Assembly: GCA_036443405.1 (NCBI GenBank)
Contig: JAZFYD010000019.1
Location: 1-15,329 of the forward strand
Length of the DNA stretch: 15,329 nucleotides
Direction: 5' to 3'
Source of the DNA: JAZFYD01 sp036443405
GTDB taxonomy: Bacteria; Planctomycetota; PLA2
Below are positions 1-7,754 of the stretch, in pieces (positions within the stretch are counted from its first letter, which is position 1; each line of letters starts with the position of its first letter). The notes below the pieces were generated by a model. That model was not told the origin of the DNA. It saw only the letters and a program-made list of their open reading frames with translations, and did no database searches. A program made the translations under genes and the position numbers.

Positions 1-635
1 TAGGTGTTGACCTTGTTGAACGTCACGCACGGGCTGAACACGTCGATGAACGAGAAGCCGCGGTGGCTGATTGCCTCGGTCATGAGCTGTGTGAGCTGCT
101 TCGGCTGTCCCGTGAAACCGCGCGCGACATAGGTGGCGCCGCTCGTGATCGCAAGCGAGAGCGGCTGGAGCGGCCGCTCGACGTTGCCGCGCGGGGTGCT
201 CTTGGTCTTGTGCCCCTCCGTCGTCGTCGGCGAGGTCTGTCCGGTCGTCAGGCCGTAGATCTCGTTGTCCATCACGATGTACGTGAGATTCAGGTTGCGG
301 CGCATCGCGTGCAGGAAGTGGCCGACGCCGATGCCGAAGCCGTCGCCGTCGCCGCCGACCGCGATGACGTTCAGCTCGTGGTTCGCGAGCAGCGCGCCGG
401 TCGCGACGGGCAACGAGCGCCCGTGCAGGCTGTGCACGCCGTACGCGTTGATGTACCCGGGGAGGTTGGACGAACAACCGATGCCGGAAACGACCAGCGT
501 GCGGTGGCTGGGAATGTCGAGATGGAGGATCGCCTCCTTCAAGGACTTCAACACACCGAAGTCGCCGCAGCCGGGGCACCAGTCCGGGTGGACCTCGCCG
601 GCCATGTCGTGGATGGTGCGCGTAGCGGTGTCCAT
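1..635 (-). CDS. korB: 2-oxoacid:ferredoxin oxidoreductase beta subunit (KorB), 3' end outside window
   Basis: This is the catalytic, thiamine-diphosphate and Fe-S-binding subunit of a 2-oxoacid:ferredoxin oxidoreductase, which oxidatively decarboxylates a 2-oxoacid (probably 2-oxoglutarate) to acyl-CoA and reduces ferredoxin in the cytoplasm. The 211 complete codons present contain WCPGCG near residues 19-24, GIGCSS at 51-56, the TPP/Mg motif GGDGDGFG at 94-101 and DNEIYGLTTGQ at 123-133. Cys20, Cys23, Cys54 and Cys203 match in order and spacing the four cysteines known to hold the [4Fe-4S] cluster in the archaeal two-subunit enzymes. The ATG at 635 follows the korA stop by two bases, so the pair is translationally coupled. 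The frame is open to the window edge, and family members usually run some 280-340 residues, so roughly a third is missing. The 2-oxoglutarate preference is inferred; other 2-oxoacids are possible. Confidence 0.93.
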   Translation of the reverse strand, partial: MDTATRTIHDMAGEVHPDWCPGCGDFGVLKSLKEAILHLDIPSHRTLVVSGIGCSSNLPGYINAYGVHSLHGRSLPVATGALLANHELNVIAVGGDGDGFGIGVGHFLHAMRRNLNLTYIVMDNEIYGLTTGQTSPTTTEGHKTKSTPRGNVERPLQPLSLAITSGATYVARGFTGQPKQLTQLMTEAISHRGFSFIDVFSPCVTFNKVNT

Positions 636-637
636 GG

Positions 638-2632
638 CTAGTTCTCCACCGGCTGATACTTGAGCATCGAACCGGAGTCCTTCCCGATGATGAGCGTGCC
701 CTGGGTGCCGGCGCCGCCGCGATCGACGATCTCGACCTTCCAAACCGGTTCGGCGTGTTCGCCGTTCGTGACGACCTCGCACGCAGCCGGACGCGCCTTG
801 TCCTTCAACCGGATGCGGATGTAGTGATACGCCATCTCGCGCGCCTCGCTCTCGGACACGCTGAGGTCCTCGACCTCGCCGGAGAGTTTGCGGGCGACGC
901 GCGTCGCGAGCCACGCGGGCTCGATCAACTCGCCGTCATAGCGTGTGATGAGGTCGTCGACGTTGAAACCGCACTCCGCGCGCATGTGCCGCGCGAACTG
1001 CCCGCTGAAGTTGTTCTCGACCATGATCGTGCGCTTGCAGTTGTCGAGGATCGCGAGCGCCTGCTCCGACTGGAACGGAATGATGTAGCGGAAGTGCAGC
1101 TGGTTCGTCGTCGTGCCGGCGGCGTTGAGTTGCTCGGCGGCTTCGTGGATGGCGCCCCACGTGGAGCCCCAACCGACCAGGGTGACATCCGCGTCCGCGG
1201 GCCCCTCGAGCTCGAGCGGCGCGAGGGAGGCGAGCACGCCGTCCATCTTGCGCATGCGCTTTTCGTGCATCTTGCGGCGGATCGCCGGGTTGGTGTGCTC
1301 GTCGCTGAGCAGGACACCCTTCTCGTCGTGTTCGTCCGTGCCGGACACATACACCATGCCGGGTTGGCCGGGGATGCCGCGCGGGGACACGCCGGACTCC
1401 GTGATCTTGTAGCGCAGGTATCCGCCGTTGTTCGCTTGCTCGGGCGAAATCTCGGTCACGAACTCGCCGCGTTCGATGTTGACGTCGGGACGGATCGCGT
1501 CCGGGTCGATGGTCGTACGATGCTCGGCGAGCAAGAGATCCGAGAGGATGATCACGGGAAGCTGATACGCCTCCGCGAGGTTGAGCGACTCGACAGACAC
1601 CCAGTAACAGTCGGTGGCGTCCTTCGGCGCCACGATGACGCGAGGAAAGTCGCCCGCCGATGCGCCGAACGCCTGATTGAGATCACCCTGCTCATTCTTG
1701 GTCGGCAATCCCGTCGAGGGGCCGCCGCGCATGACGTTCACGCAAACCACCGGCGCTTCGATCATCGCCGCCATTCCGAGCGCCTCGGTCATGAGCGCGA
1801 AGCCGCCGCCGGATGTCGCGCACATCGAACGCACGCCGGCGTGTCCCGCGCCGATCGCGATGTTCATCACCGCCAACTCGTCCTCCGCCTGTTTCACGAG
1901 CACGCCGACCTGTTCGGAATGCGACGCGAACCAATGCAGGATCGACGTGGCCGGGCTCATCGGGTACGCGGAATAGAGTTTGAGGCCGCCCGCGACGGCA
2001 CCCATCGCCGTCATCGTGTTGCCGGTGACCACCGGCCGGCTCTTCCGCGAGAACTCCCAACCCGAGATGCGCGGCTCGATCTCCTTGCTCGCGTGCTCGT
2101 ATCCGGCGCGCAGGACGTTGACGTTCTGCTCGACGACCTGCTCGCCCTTGTGGCCGAACGTCTCGGCGAGCAACTCGCGCGCGATATCCACTTCCAGCCC
2201 GGAAATGTGCAACAGCGCACCGAGCGCCACCGTGTTTTGCATCACGGGCAGCAGCTTGCCGAAATCCGACGTCAGCTCCTTGATCGAAAGCGGCAGCATC
2301 GCGACGTTCTCGCGTACCAGCGACTCGTCGCAACTGAGTTTGTCTGAGTTGAACAGGATCGCGCCGCCGCCCTCGACCTCGGGCGCGTGGCGCTCCAGGC
2401 TGTCCTGGTTGAGCGCGATCAGGAAGTTCAGATGGTCGCCGTGATTGTCGACCTTCCGCTCGGAAATCCGCAGCCGGAGCCAGGTATGGCCGCCGCGGAT
2501 CAGCGATTGGTAGCTGTTGTAGGTGTAGACGTGCAGCCCGAGCCGGGCTGCGACGCGCGCAAGGGTCTCCCCCACGCGGTCAAGTCCGTCACCGGCCGCG
2601 CCGGCGATGCCGACGGTCATTTCTCTCGCCAT
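638..2632 (-). CDS. korA: 2-oxoacid:ferredoxin oxidoreductase, fused gamma-alpha subunit (KorA)
   Basis: This is the larger subunit of the enzyme completed by the adjacent korB. The order is a gamma-type domain (about residues 8-190, starting GIAGAAGDG), then the pyruvate-ferredoxin-oxidoreductase-type pyrimidine-binding domain (about 205-420), then a transketolase-C-like domain (about 478-585). Key motifs are YPMSPATS at 223-230, AEDELAV at 249-255 with the Glu expected to activate the thiamine ring, SGGGFALM at 274-281 and GGPSTGLPTKNEQGDL at 303-318. The gamma-alpha fusion is the usual arrangement in two-subunit KorAB enzymes. The tail after about 600 is roughly 65 residues with no recognised domain. 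The ATG at 2632 is chosen because GGGAGGAGG lies just upstream (2637-2645); a second Met at 2620 lacks this. TACAAT, a good -10-like hexamer, lies on the minus strand at 2671-2676, but no convincing -35 is seen. Confidence 0.95.
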   Translation of the reverse strand: MAREMTVGIAGAAGDGLDRVGETLARVAARLGLHVYTYNSYQSLIRGGHTWLRLRISERKVDNHGDHLNFLIALNQDSLERHAPEVEGGGAILFNSDKLSCDESLVRENVAMLPLSIKELTSDFGKLLPVMQNTVALGALLHISGLEVDIARELLAETFGHKGEQVVEQNVNVLRAGYEHASKEIEPRISGWEFSRKSRPVVTGNTMTAMGAVAGGLKLYSAYPMSPATSILHWFASHSEQVGVLVKQAEDELAVMNIAIGAGHAGVRSMCATSGGGFALMTEALGMAAMIEAPVVCVNVMRGGPSTGLPTKNEQGDLNQAFGASAGDFPRVIVAPKDATDCYWVSVESLNLAEAYQLPVIILSDLLLAEHRTTIDPDAIRPDVNIERGEFVTEISPEQANNGGYLRYKITESGVSPRGIPGQPGMVYVSGTDEHDEKGVLLSDEHTNPAIRRKMHEKRMRKMDGVLASLAPLELEGPADADVTLVGWGSTWGAIHEAAEQLNAAGTTTNQLHFRYIIPFQSEQALAILDNCKRTIMVENNFSGQFARHMRAECGFNVDDLITRYDGELIEPAWLATRVARKLSGEVEDLSVSESEAREMAYHYIRIRLKDKARPAACEVVTNGEHAEPVWKVEIVDRGGAGTQGTLIIGKDSGSMLKYQPVEN

Positions 2633-2636
2633 GCTG

Positions 2637-2645
2637 CCTCCTCCC
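2637..2645 (-). promoter_or_regulatory. Strong Shine-Dalgarno sequence of korA
   Basis: On the minus strand this reads GGGAGGAGG, ending four bases before the ATG at 2632. It decides between the two candidate in-frame starts of korA, at 2632 and 2620, in favour of the first. Confidence 0.7.
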
Positions 2646-2719
2646 GTCGTTAAACGAGCACGAGCGGAGGATTGTAACGGCTCGCAAGGTAGCGCGCGAC
2701 GGCGGGGCCGCGATGCGCG

Positions 2720-4273
2720 TCAAGCACTCGGCGCGGCGCGCCCGGCCGGCCGGTGTTTCACCCACCAAGCCGACGCCTGGTCCTCGTCCCAGGAATTCGC
2801 GTCCGCGCACGCCCCGAAGGCCCGCCCAAGGTCGGCCGCCGTCGCGGGACGCGCGGCGGGGTCCTTCCTGAGACACGAGAGCAGCGCGTGCTCGAGGTCG
2901 TCAGGGATGTTCTTGTCGTGCGTGGATGGCGCGACCGGTTCCGTCTGCATGTGAGCGATGATGAACTCGGCAGGCGTCGTGGCCTCGAAGATCGGTTTGC
3001 CGGTGAGGAGGTAGCAACCGAGCACGCCGAGCGCATAGAGATCCGACTGCGGCGAGGCCTGATCGCCTTGCAACAGTTCCGGCGCAAGCGCTTCGGGGGT
3101 GCCGCAGACCGCGCCGACCTGCGTCAGCGACGGGGACGTTTGCTCGAGGTCCTTGACGAGGCCGAAGTCGACGACCTTGACCACGTCGTGCATGCCGCCG
3201 CGGTCGCAGAGGATCACGTTGCCGGGTTTGATGTCTCGATGCACGAGGCCGAGCGTGTGCGCCTCGGAGAGCGCGCCGCAGATCTGCTTCAGGACGAACA
3301 GGGCGCGCGCGGGCCCGATCGGCCCGAAGGTATCGACGAGCACGCGCAGATCCAACCCGTCCAGGTACTCCATCACGTAATAAAAGACGCCGTCGCCGGA
3401 GCGGCCGTAGTCGTAGATCGCGACCGTGTTTGGGTGGCTGAGCCTGGATGTCTGTTGCACCTCGCGTTCGAATCGCTCGATGGATTCGGCGCTGGTGATC
3501 TCGGGGCGCAACAGTTTGACGGCGGCCGGGCGCTTGAGTAGCGCGTGGGTCGCACGGAAAACCTCGCCCATGCCACCCGCGCCGATTCGTTGGTCGAGGT
3601 GGTACTGGCCGAGCCGGCGAGCCTGGTGCACCGCGCGGCGCAACGCGAAGTTGACGTGGGAGGCGACGGCGGCGATCGCGACCGTGAGCAACATCATCGT
3701 CTGGTCCCACATGACCATCGACTGGAAAAGCTCGGGACGGTCGAACGGCACACCGACATCGAAATAGCCGTTGCCGTTGGCGAGTTGGATCGCCAGCAGC
3801 GCGATCGGCGCGGGCGCACTGACCGCGAGGGTGCGGCGCACCGTGCTCGGGACGATGACTGCTCGCAGGAAGATGAAAATGTTGACGACGCCGGGGATGC
3901 CTTGCGCGCCGGGCTCTTGATAGACCAACGCGTAGATCGAGAGGCACGTGACGAACGCGACCTGGAGGTTCAGGATGTCGAGCGCCTGCAGCGTGCGCAG
4001 CGTGAGTCGACGTCGCACGATCAACCAGAACATGCCCCAGTCCAACGCGAGCGAAACGATGTGAACGATCCGTTGGGGTGTTACGAGCCACGCCGGGGTC
4101 CAGTTGCCGGTGATGATCTGGAACGAGAGACGGACGCAGAAGAACAGGCTGATCGCGAGCGCGGAGACCAGCACGACCAGGTGCAATCTGCGCTGGAGGT
4201 ACGCGCGGCTCTCCTCCTCGTGGCCGCTGGTCCCCAGCGACAGCGCAGCGCGCGCGGTCGTTCGGCTCGCCAT
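2720..4273 (-). CDS. Polytopic membrane serine/threonine protein kinase (Hanks type)
   Basis: This is a 517-residue signalling kinase with the sensor part first and the kinase last. About six hydrophobic segments occupy residues 31-51, 68-87, 98-118, 127-143, 148-165 and 188-207. The cytoplasmic kinase domain spans about 223-490. It has the glycine loop GAGGMGEVF (231-239), ATP-binding Lys253, catalytic HRDIKPGN (345-352, Asp347), DFG (369-371), activation-loop end GTPEALAPE (391-399) and DLYALG (411-416), so every catalytic residue is present. The C-terminal WDEDQASAWW (495-504) resembles tails of kinases I associate with Myxococcota and planctomycetes. Bacterial kinases of this group usually have one membrane helix after the kinase, so an N-terminal polytopic module is the reverse order. 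The gene starts seven bases after the stop of the upstream lipoprotein gene and has no clear Shine-Dalgarno, which suggests translational coupling. The ligand is unknown. Confidence 0.92.
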   Translation of the reverse strand: MASRTTARAALSLGTSGHEEESRAYLQRRLHLVVLVSALAISLFFCVRLSFQIITGNWTPAWLVTPQRIVHIVSLALDWGMFWLIVRRRLTLRTLQALDILNLQVAFVTCLSIYALVYQEPGAQGIPGVVNIFIFLRAVIVPSTVRRTLAVSAPAPIALLAIQLANGNGYFDVGVPFDRPELFQSMVMWDQTMMLLTVAIAAVASHVNFALRRAVHQARRLGQYHLDQRIGAGGMGEVFRATHALLKRPAAVKLLRPEITSAESIERFEREVQQTSRLSHPNTVAIYDYGRSGDGVFYYVMEYLDGLDLRVLVDTFGPIGPARALFVLKQICGALSEAHTLGLVHRDIKPGNVILCDRGGMHDVVKVVDFGLVKDLEQTSPSLTQVGAVCGTPEALAPELLQGDQASPQSDLYALGVLGCYLLTGKPIFEATTPAEFIIAHMQTEPVAPSTHDKNIPDDLEHALLSCLRKDPAARPATAADLGRAFGACADANSWDEDQASAWWVKHRPAGRAAPSA

Positions 4274-4279
4274 GCGGCG

Positions 4280-4723
4280 TTAGTTCTCGCTCACGCGCAT
4301 GGCGGGCGGACCCTTGGGCGGCAGGTTTGTGATCTTGATCCAGTAGTTGCCACCGGCTTTGGCGTCGATCTGAAACGTCTCGCGGCCCTCCTCGCGTTTG
4401 AGCCACTGGCCGTATCCCATCGCGCCCATCGGATCACCCTCGAACCGGCGCCACAGGACGACGATCTCGCGCTTGCCCGGCAACACGTCGAGTTGGCGCG
4501 TGATGTTTCGCTCGGCACCGTCGACCGCGACGATGAAGGAGTCGTACCTCGTGCCCTTGGGTATCGGGTCGCGCGGGCCCTTGTCTCCCGTCGTGATGCG
4601 GGCGACCTCGGATCGCGGGCGCTTGCCGCCCTCATAGGCCCGTGGCGGCGACCCCGCACAGGAAAGCGCGAGGCCGAGAGTGACGAACAACACCGTGACG
4701 GGAAGACGACCAGCACACCGCAT
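4280..4723 (-). CDS. Small predicted lipoprotein upstream of membrane kinase
   Basis: This is a 147-residue protein of unrecognised family. The N-terminus has Arg residues, a hydrophobic stretch at 7-20 and Cys22 in the context ALSCAG. This is close to a lipobox, although the -3 residue is Ala rather than Leu, so lipidation is likely but not certain. The mature part looks like a small beta-rich domain with alternating hydrophobic strands, including VDGAERN, VLPGKREIVVLWRR and GGNYWIKITNLPP. It recalls lipoproteins with a short PEGA-like or carbohydrate-binding-like fold, but I cannot assign one. It is transcribed with and just before the membrane kinase, six bases apart, so it could be an extracytoplasmic partner or sensor for that kinase. 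That role is inference from position. The reading frame is supported by the fitting signal peptide and the tight junction. Confidence 0.78.
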   Translation of the reverse strand: MRCAGRLPVTVLFVTLGLALSCAGSPPRAYEGGKRPRSEVARITTGDKGPRDPIPKGTRYDSFIVAVDGAERNITRQLDVLPGKREIVVLWRRFEGDPMGAMGYGQWLKREEGRETFQIDAKAGGNYWIKITNLPPKGPPAMRVSEN

Positions 4724-4764
4724 GCACCAAATTGTGCCAACCGGTGAACCGTTGGCAAAGCGGG

Positions 4765-4793
4765 TTATTCACAGATCGCCCCCAATCGTTCAA
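4765..4793 (-). promoter_or_regulatory. Candidate sigma-70-like promoter for lipoprotein-kinase operon
   Basis: On the minus strand TTGAAC (4793-4788) is followed after exactly 17 bases by GAATAA (4770-4765), placing transcription start near 4757 and giving a leader of about 35 bases to the ATG at 4723. The leader includes an imperfect hairpin at 4737-4755 (CCAACGG, loop TTCA, CCgGTTGG with one bulged base). It lies in an unusually AT-rich stretch for this window. It is a sequence match only, and the -10 box is weak. Confidence 0.35.
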
Positions 4794-4837
4794 TCCATAC
4801 CTGGCACCGATTTGACGGTTTTGGCATCCAATGGGGC

Positions 4838-5614
4838 ATGCGCTTGCTTGCGTTTTTGGTTTTCACCCTTGTCGCGGCCCGCTCCTCGGAGGCGGGCACG
4901 CCGGAGACGGTCACGCCGGCGGCGGAGACGCCCGCGACCGACTTCGACCACTCGCGACTGGACACGCTGCTTCGCAAGCGCGTCTCCGAGACGGGCGCCG
5001 TTGACTACCGCGGCCTGCGCAAGGACGTCGCCGAACTCGACCGCTACATCGCGGACCTCGGCCGGGCGTCGTTCGCCAAACTGCCGACGAACGCGCGGCT
5101 CGCGTTTTGGATCAACGCCTACAACGCGTTCACGCTCAAACTGATCGTCGATCATCCCGGCATCAAATCGATCAAGGACATTCCGTCCAACAAGCGCTGG
5201 AAGGGCCGCAAGTGGAGGTTGCCGACCGGCAATTTCACCCTCGACGAGATCGAGCACAGACTCATCCGCAAGAACTTCCGCGAACCGCGCATCCACTTCG
5301 CCCTCAACTGCGCCAGCATCAGCTGCCCGATCCTGCGCCGCGAGGCCTACACGGCCGCGAAACTCGATCGGCAGCTCGACGACCAGACGCGCCGCGCGCA
5401 CACCGACAAACGCTGGTTCACGTTCGACGCCAAGAACAACCGCGTCCGGCTGAGCAAACTCTTCGACTGGTTCGCGGACGACTTCGAACACGCCGGCGGC
5501 GTCGTTGTGTTCGCCGCGCGGTACTCACCCGAACTCGCCAAGGCCGTGGCCCGGCGCTCCAACCCGCGCGTCTCCTTCATCGACTGGGACTGGTCGCTCA
5601 ACGGCGCGAACTGA
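4838..5614 (+). CDS. Exported DUF547 domain protein
   Basis: This is a 258-residue protein with an N-terminal signal peptide (hydrophobic 3-14, probable cleavage near Ala19-Gly20) followed by a Thr/Ala/Pro-rich spacer (20-36) and a complete DUF547 domain (about 80-230). Family hallmarks are FWINAYNAFTLK (90-101), IHFALNCASISCP (152-164) and the closing FIDWDWSLNG (248-257). DUF547 proteins are widespread and mostly uncharacterised. Conserved His, Cys and Asn residues have led to suggestions of a papain-like or transglutaminase-like fold, but no reaction is established and I do not assign one. Location should be periplasmic or outside the cell. The ATG at 4838 is the first one that gives a signal peptide. 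It is divergent from the lipoprotein-kinase unit, with 114 bases between the two starts. Confidence 0.9.
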   Translation: MRLLAFLVFTLVAARSSEAGTPETVTPAAETPATDFDHSRLDTLLRKRVSETGAVDYRGLRKDVAELDRYIADLGRASFAKLPTNARLAFWINAYNAFTLKLIVDHPGIKSIKDIPSNKRWKGRKWRLPTGNFTLDEIEHRLIRKNFREPRIHFALNCASISCPILRREAYTAAKLDRQLDDQTRRAHTDKRWFTFDAKNNRVRLSKLFDWFADDFEHAGGVVVFAARYSPELAKAVARRSNPRVSFIDWDWSLNGAN

Positions 5615-5697
5615 CGCGATCGATCCACGCGGGCGCCCCCTCGAATCCCGTCCCGCCCACCGTGCATGATGGCCCGGGACCTGCCCCGCTGCATCCG

Positions 5698-6846
5698 ATG
5701 TCCTTCCGGTCGTTTTTTTCCCCGCTCCCCCTCGTGGTCGCGGGCGCCGTGGTCGCGCTCCTCTTGACCACACTGGCTCTCGCGCGCGACTCGCTGAAGC
5801 GGACCGAACCCTTCGCGTCGCTCTACCTCGACTTTCGCGCGGCGCGCGACAACTGGCCACGCCCCGACGACTTGGGCGACGGTGCCGCGACCTCCGGCCT
5901 GACTCTGGTCGAACCGACCGGCATCGCCGTCGATGACAATGGGAACCTGTACATCGGCGACCGCGGCACTCATCTCGTGTGGCGGATCACACGGGCCGGC
6001 CACGCCGAGGTGTTTGCGGGCACCGGCGGCACCTGGTCGCTGACCGAGGGCCCGGCACTGCTCTGCGACCTCGACGAACCCGAAGGACTTGCACTCGCGC
6101 CCGACGAATCGCTCCTTGTTGCACTCGAGCAGAAACACATGGTCGTACGAATCGACACCGACGGGGTGCTTCACAAACTCGCTGGTCTCGGTCGCAACGA
6201 AACATCCGGCGATGGCGGCCCGGCGAAGGACGCCGGCCTCGACTATCCGACCGACGTCGCGTGTGCTCCGGACGGCACGGTCTACATCGCCACGGCGGAC
6301 GGTGCGCGCATCCGCGCGGTCGGGCACGATGGAATCATCCGCACCGTCGCCGGCGGCGGCGAGGGCGAGTTCGTCGAGGGCATGCCGGCCACGGAGATCG
6401 CGCTTCGCGAACCCTATGGCGTGCTGGTGGACAAGCACGGCCACCTTCTCCTGACGGACAGCGGCCACCACCGGGTCCTGCGCCTCATCGACGGCCACCT
6501 CCACCTCGTCGCGGGCACCGGCGAGGCCGGCCACTCGGGCGACGGCGGCGACGCCAAGTTCGCGCGGCTCGACTCCCCCCAGTCCCTGGTTCAAGACGCG
6601 CAAGGCCGTCTGGTCATCAACGACGAGCACAACAAGTGCGTGCGCCGCATCGAACTCGACGGAACAATCCGGACGATCCTCGGCCGCGGCCACCCGGTCG
6701 GCGCCCCCGTCGAGCTCGCGGGCCCGGAGCACCTGGCCCTTGCGAAGAATGGTTCGATCTACGTCACCGACGGGCTCAACGGCCGCGTTTGGCGCATCGC
6801 CCCGAGCGGATCGGCGACGGTGTACGCCGGCCAATCGCTGGATTGA
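5698..6846 (+). CDS. Membrane-anchored NHL-repeat beta-propeller protein
   Basis: This is a 382-residue protein with one N-terminal hydrophobic helix (11-29, signal anchor or signal peptide ending near ALA-R) and a single beta-propeller. Six NHL-type blades can be followed by their repeated pattern (P-x-G-[IVL]-[AV] ... G-x-[IVL]-[YV]-[IV]-x-D ... [RV]-[IV]-[RW]-[RK]-[IV]). They lie at about residues 72-100, 127-153, 183-212, 238-265, 292-322 and 342-370. Loops such as AGLGRN...SGDGGPAKDAGL (162-181) and AGTGEAGHSGDGGDAKFARL (272-291) are typical of the subclass. NHL propellers bind proteins or ligands and some are lyases, so function stays open; it probably acts in the periplasm. The frame is open upstream from 5107 across the DUF547 gene, but the ATG at 5698 is the only start that gives a signal sequence. 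No clear Shine-Dalgarno was seen. It is 83 bases after the DUF547 gene. Confidence 0.88.
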   Translation: MSFRSFFSPLPLVVAGAVVALLLTTLALARDSLKRTEPFASLYLDFRAARDNWPRPDDLGDGAATSGLTLVEPTGIAVDDNGNLYIGDRGTHLVWRITRAGHAEVFAGTGGTWSLTEGPALLCDLDEPEGLALAPDESLLVALEQKHMVVRIDTDGVLHKLAGLGRNETSGDGGPAKDAGLDYPTDVACAPDGTVYIATADGARIRAVGHDGIIRTVAGGGEGEFVEGMPATEIALREPYGVLVDKHGHLLLTDSGHHRVLRLIDGHLHLVAGTGEAGHSGDGGDAKFARLDSPQSLVQDAQGRLVINDEHNKCVRRIELDGTIRTILGRGHPVGAPVELAGPEHLALAKNGSIYVTDGLNGRVWRIAPSGSATVYAGQSLD

Positions 6847-6908
6847 GACACGGCGCCGCCGCGCGGCAAGAGAGTTACAGCCCCCATTTCCGGGCGAGCC
6901 GCGTATTC

Positions 6909-7697
6909 ATGATTGGACCCATGCCGCAAACCGAGATCAGCCTTCACACGCTCCTGCAGGAGGACCTCTGGGCCCGCCGCCTCGCCGCGCGCCTCGTCGG
7001 CGCACACCGCGCGGACGATCTCGTCCAGGAACTCTGGCTCGCGGTGCTGACCACCGGCCGGCGCCCGACCGGCTGCGTGCGCGCGTGGCTGGCCGGCATC
7101 CTGCGCAATCTCGCGCGTCAGCAAAAGCGCGGCGACGGACGCCGCGACCGGCGCGAGCGGGCAGCCGCGCGGCCGGAGCCGGTGGCTGCTACGGGCGCGC
7201 AGGCTGAAGAGGCGGAGATCGCGCGCGAGCTTTCCGACGCCATCGGCCATTTGGCGGAACCTTATCGCACCGCGGTCTTGGGGCGCTACATGGACGGCAT
7301 GCGCGCGGACGAAATCGCAACCGCAAACGCGATTCCCGCGTCCACCGTCCGCAACCGCGTGCGCCGCGCGCTGCTGCGCATGAAGGAGCGGATCGCGAAC
7401 CGCTACGGCGGTGACCCGCGAGCGTTTTTCCCGTTGGGTTTGTTGCTGCCGCGCCGCAACCCCAGCTCCCCCGCGGCCGGCCGGATGCCGTGGGCCGCGG
7501 CGGCCTGCGCCGTCGTTGCGTTCAGTTGCTTCGCGGCGGCGGACAGCACAACGGAGCCGCCCGCGGCCACACCGGCCCCGAACACGCCGCCCGCACCGCG
7601 AGCGGTGCCGGACGAAACGCCGCGAGCCGGGCGCGATGTGGCCCCGACGCAGGAACAGAAGCCCACCGCGACGCGCCGCCCGGAATTCCGGCTTTAG
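6909..7697 (+). CDS. ECF-like sigma-70 factor with C-terminal membrane anchor
   Basis: This is a 262-residue RNA polymerase sigma factor. Region 2 is at about residues 18-75 (WARRLAARLVGAHRADDLVQELWL, then the -10-recognition helix WLAGILRNLARQQKR). Region 4 is at about 105-162 with the helix-turn-helix ADEIATANAIPASTVRNRVRRAL. Regions 1 and 3 are absent, as in ECF factors. After region 4 comes a linker, a hydrophobic helix at about 193-211 and an exposed Pro/Ala/Thr-rich tail of about 50 residues. No anti-sigma gene lies next to it, so the tail may replace one by tethering or sensing. Planctomycete genomes often carry such C-terminally extended sigma factors, to my knowledge. Start choice is uncertain: ATG 6909 or the in-frame ATG 6921 (258 residues). 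It precedes the small CxxC protein gene by 57 bases. Confidence 0.88.
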   Translation: MIGPMPQTEISLHTLLQEDLWARRLAARLVGAHRADDLVQELWLAVLTTGRRPTGCVRAWLAGILRNLARQQKRGDGRRDRRERAAARPEPVAATGAQAEEAEIARELSDAIGHLAEPYRTAVLGRYMDGMRADEIATANAIPASTVRNRVRRALLRMKERIANRYGGDPRAFFPLGLLLPRRNPSSPAAGRMPWAAAACAVVAFSCFAAADSTTEPPAATPAPNTPPAPRAVPDETPRAGRDVAPTQEQKPTATRRPEFRL

Positions 7698-7698
7698 G

Positions 7699-7746
7699 CT
7701 CCCGGGCTTCAGGCTCCACCGGCGGCCACCGATAGGGAACCGGGAG
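7699..7746 (+). other. Inverted repeat covering the ribosome-binding site of the next gene
   Basis: CTCCCGG (7699-7705) can pair with CCGGGAG (7740-7746), a perfect 7-bp stem with a 34-base loop that holds further GC-rich complementarity. The right arm contains the only Shine-Dalgarno-like sequence (GGGAGG, 7742-7747) for the ATG at 7755. Whether this limits translation is untested. Confidence 0.3.
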
Positions 7747-7754
7747 GCGATGCC

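Noticed and set aside
755..2347. Long plus-strand open frame (530 codons) opposite korA
   Set aside because: It is rich in Arg, Ala, Asp and Val with no domain and lies wholly opposite a gene with full catalytic motifs. In GC-rich DNA the antisense of a real gene often stays open.
3545..4747. Plus-strand open frame of 400 codons across the kinase and lipoprotein genes
   Set aside because: Low-complexity Arg/Asp/Glu composition, no signal or domain, and it covers two real minus-strand genes.
5107..5697. Upstream extension of the NHL gene frame across the DUF547 gene
   Set aside because: The added residues are Arg/Gln/Pro/His-rich, out of frame with the well-supported DUF547 gene, and would put the signal sequence in the middle of the protein.
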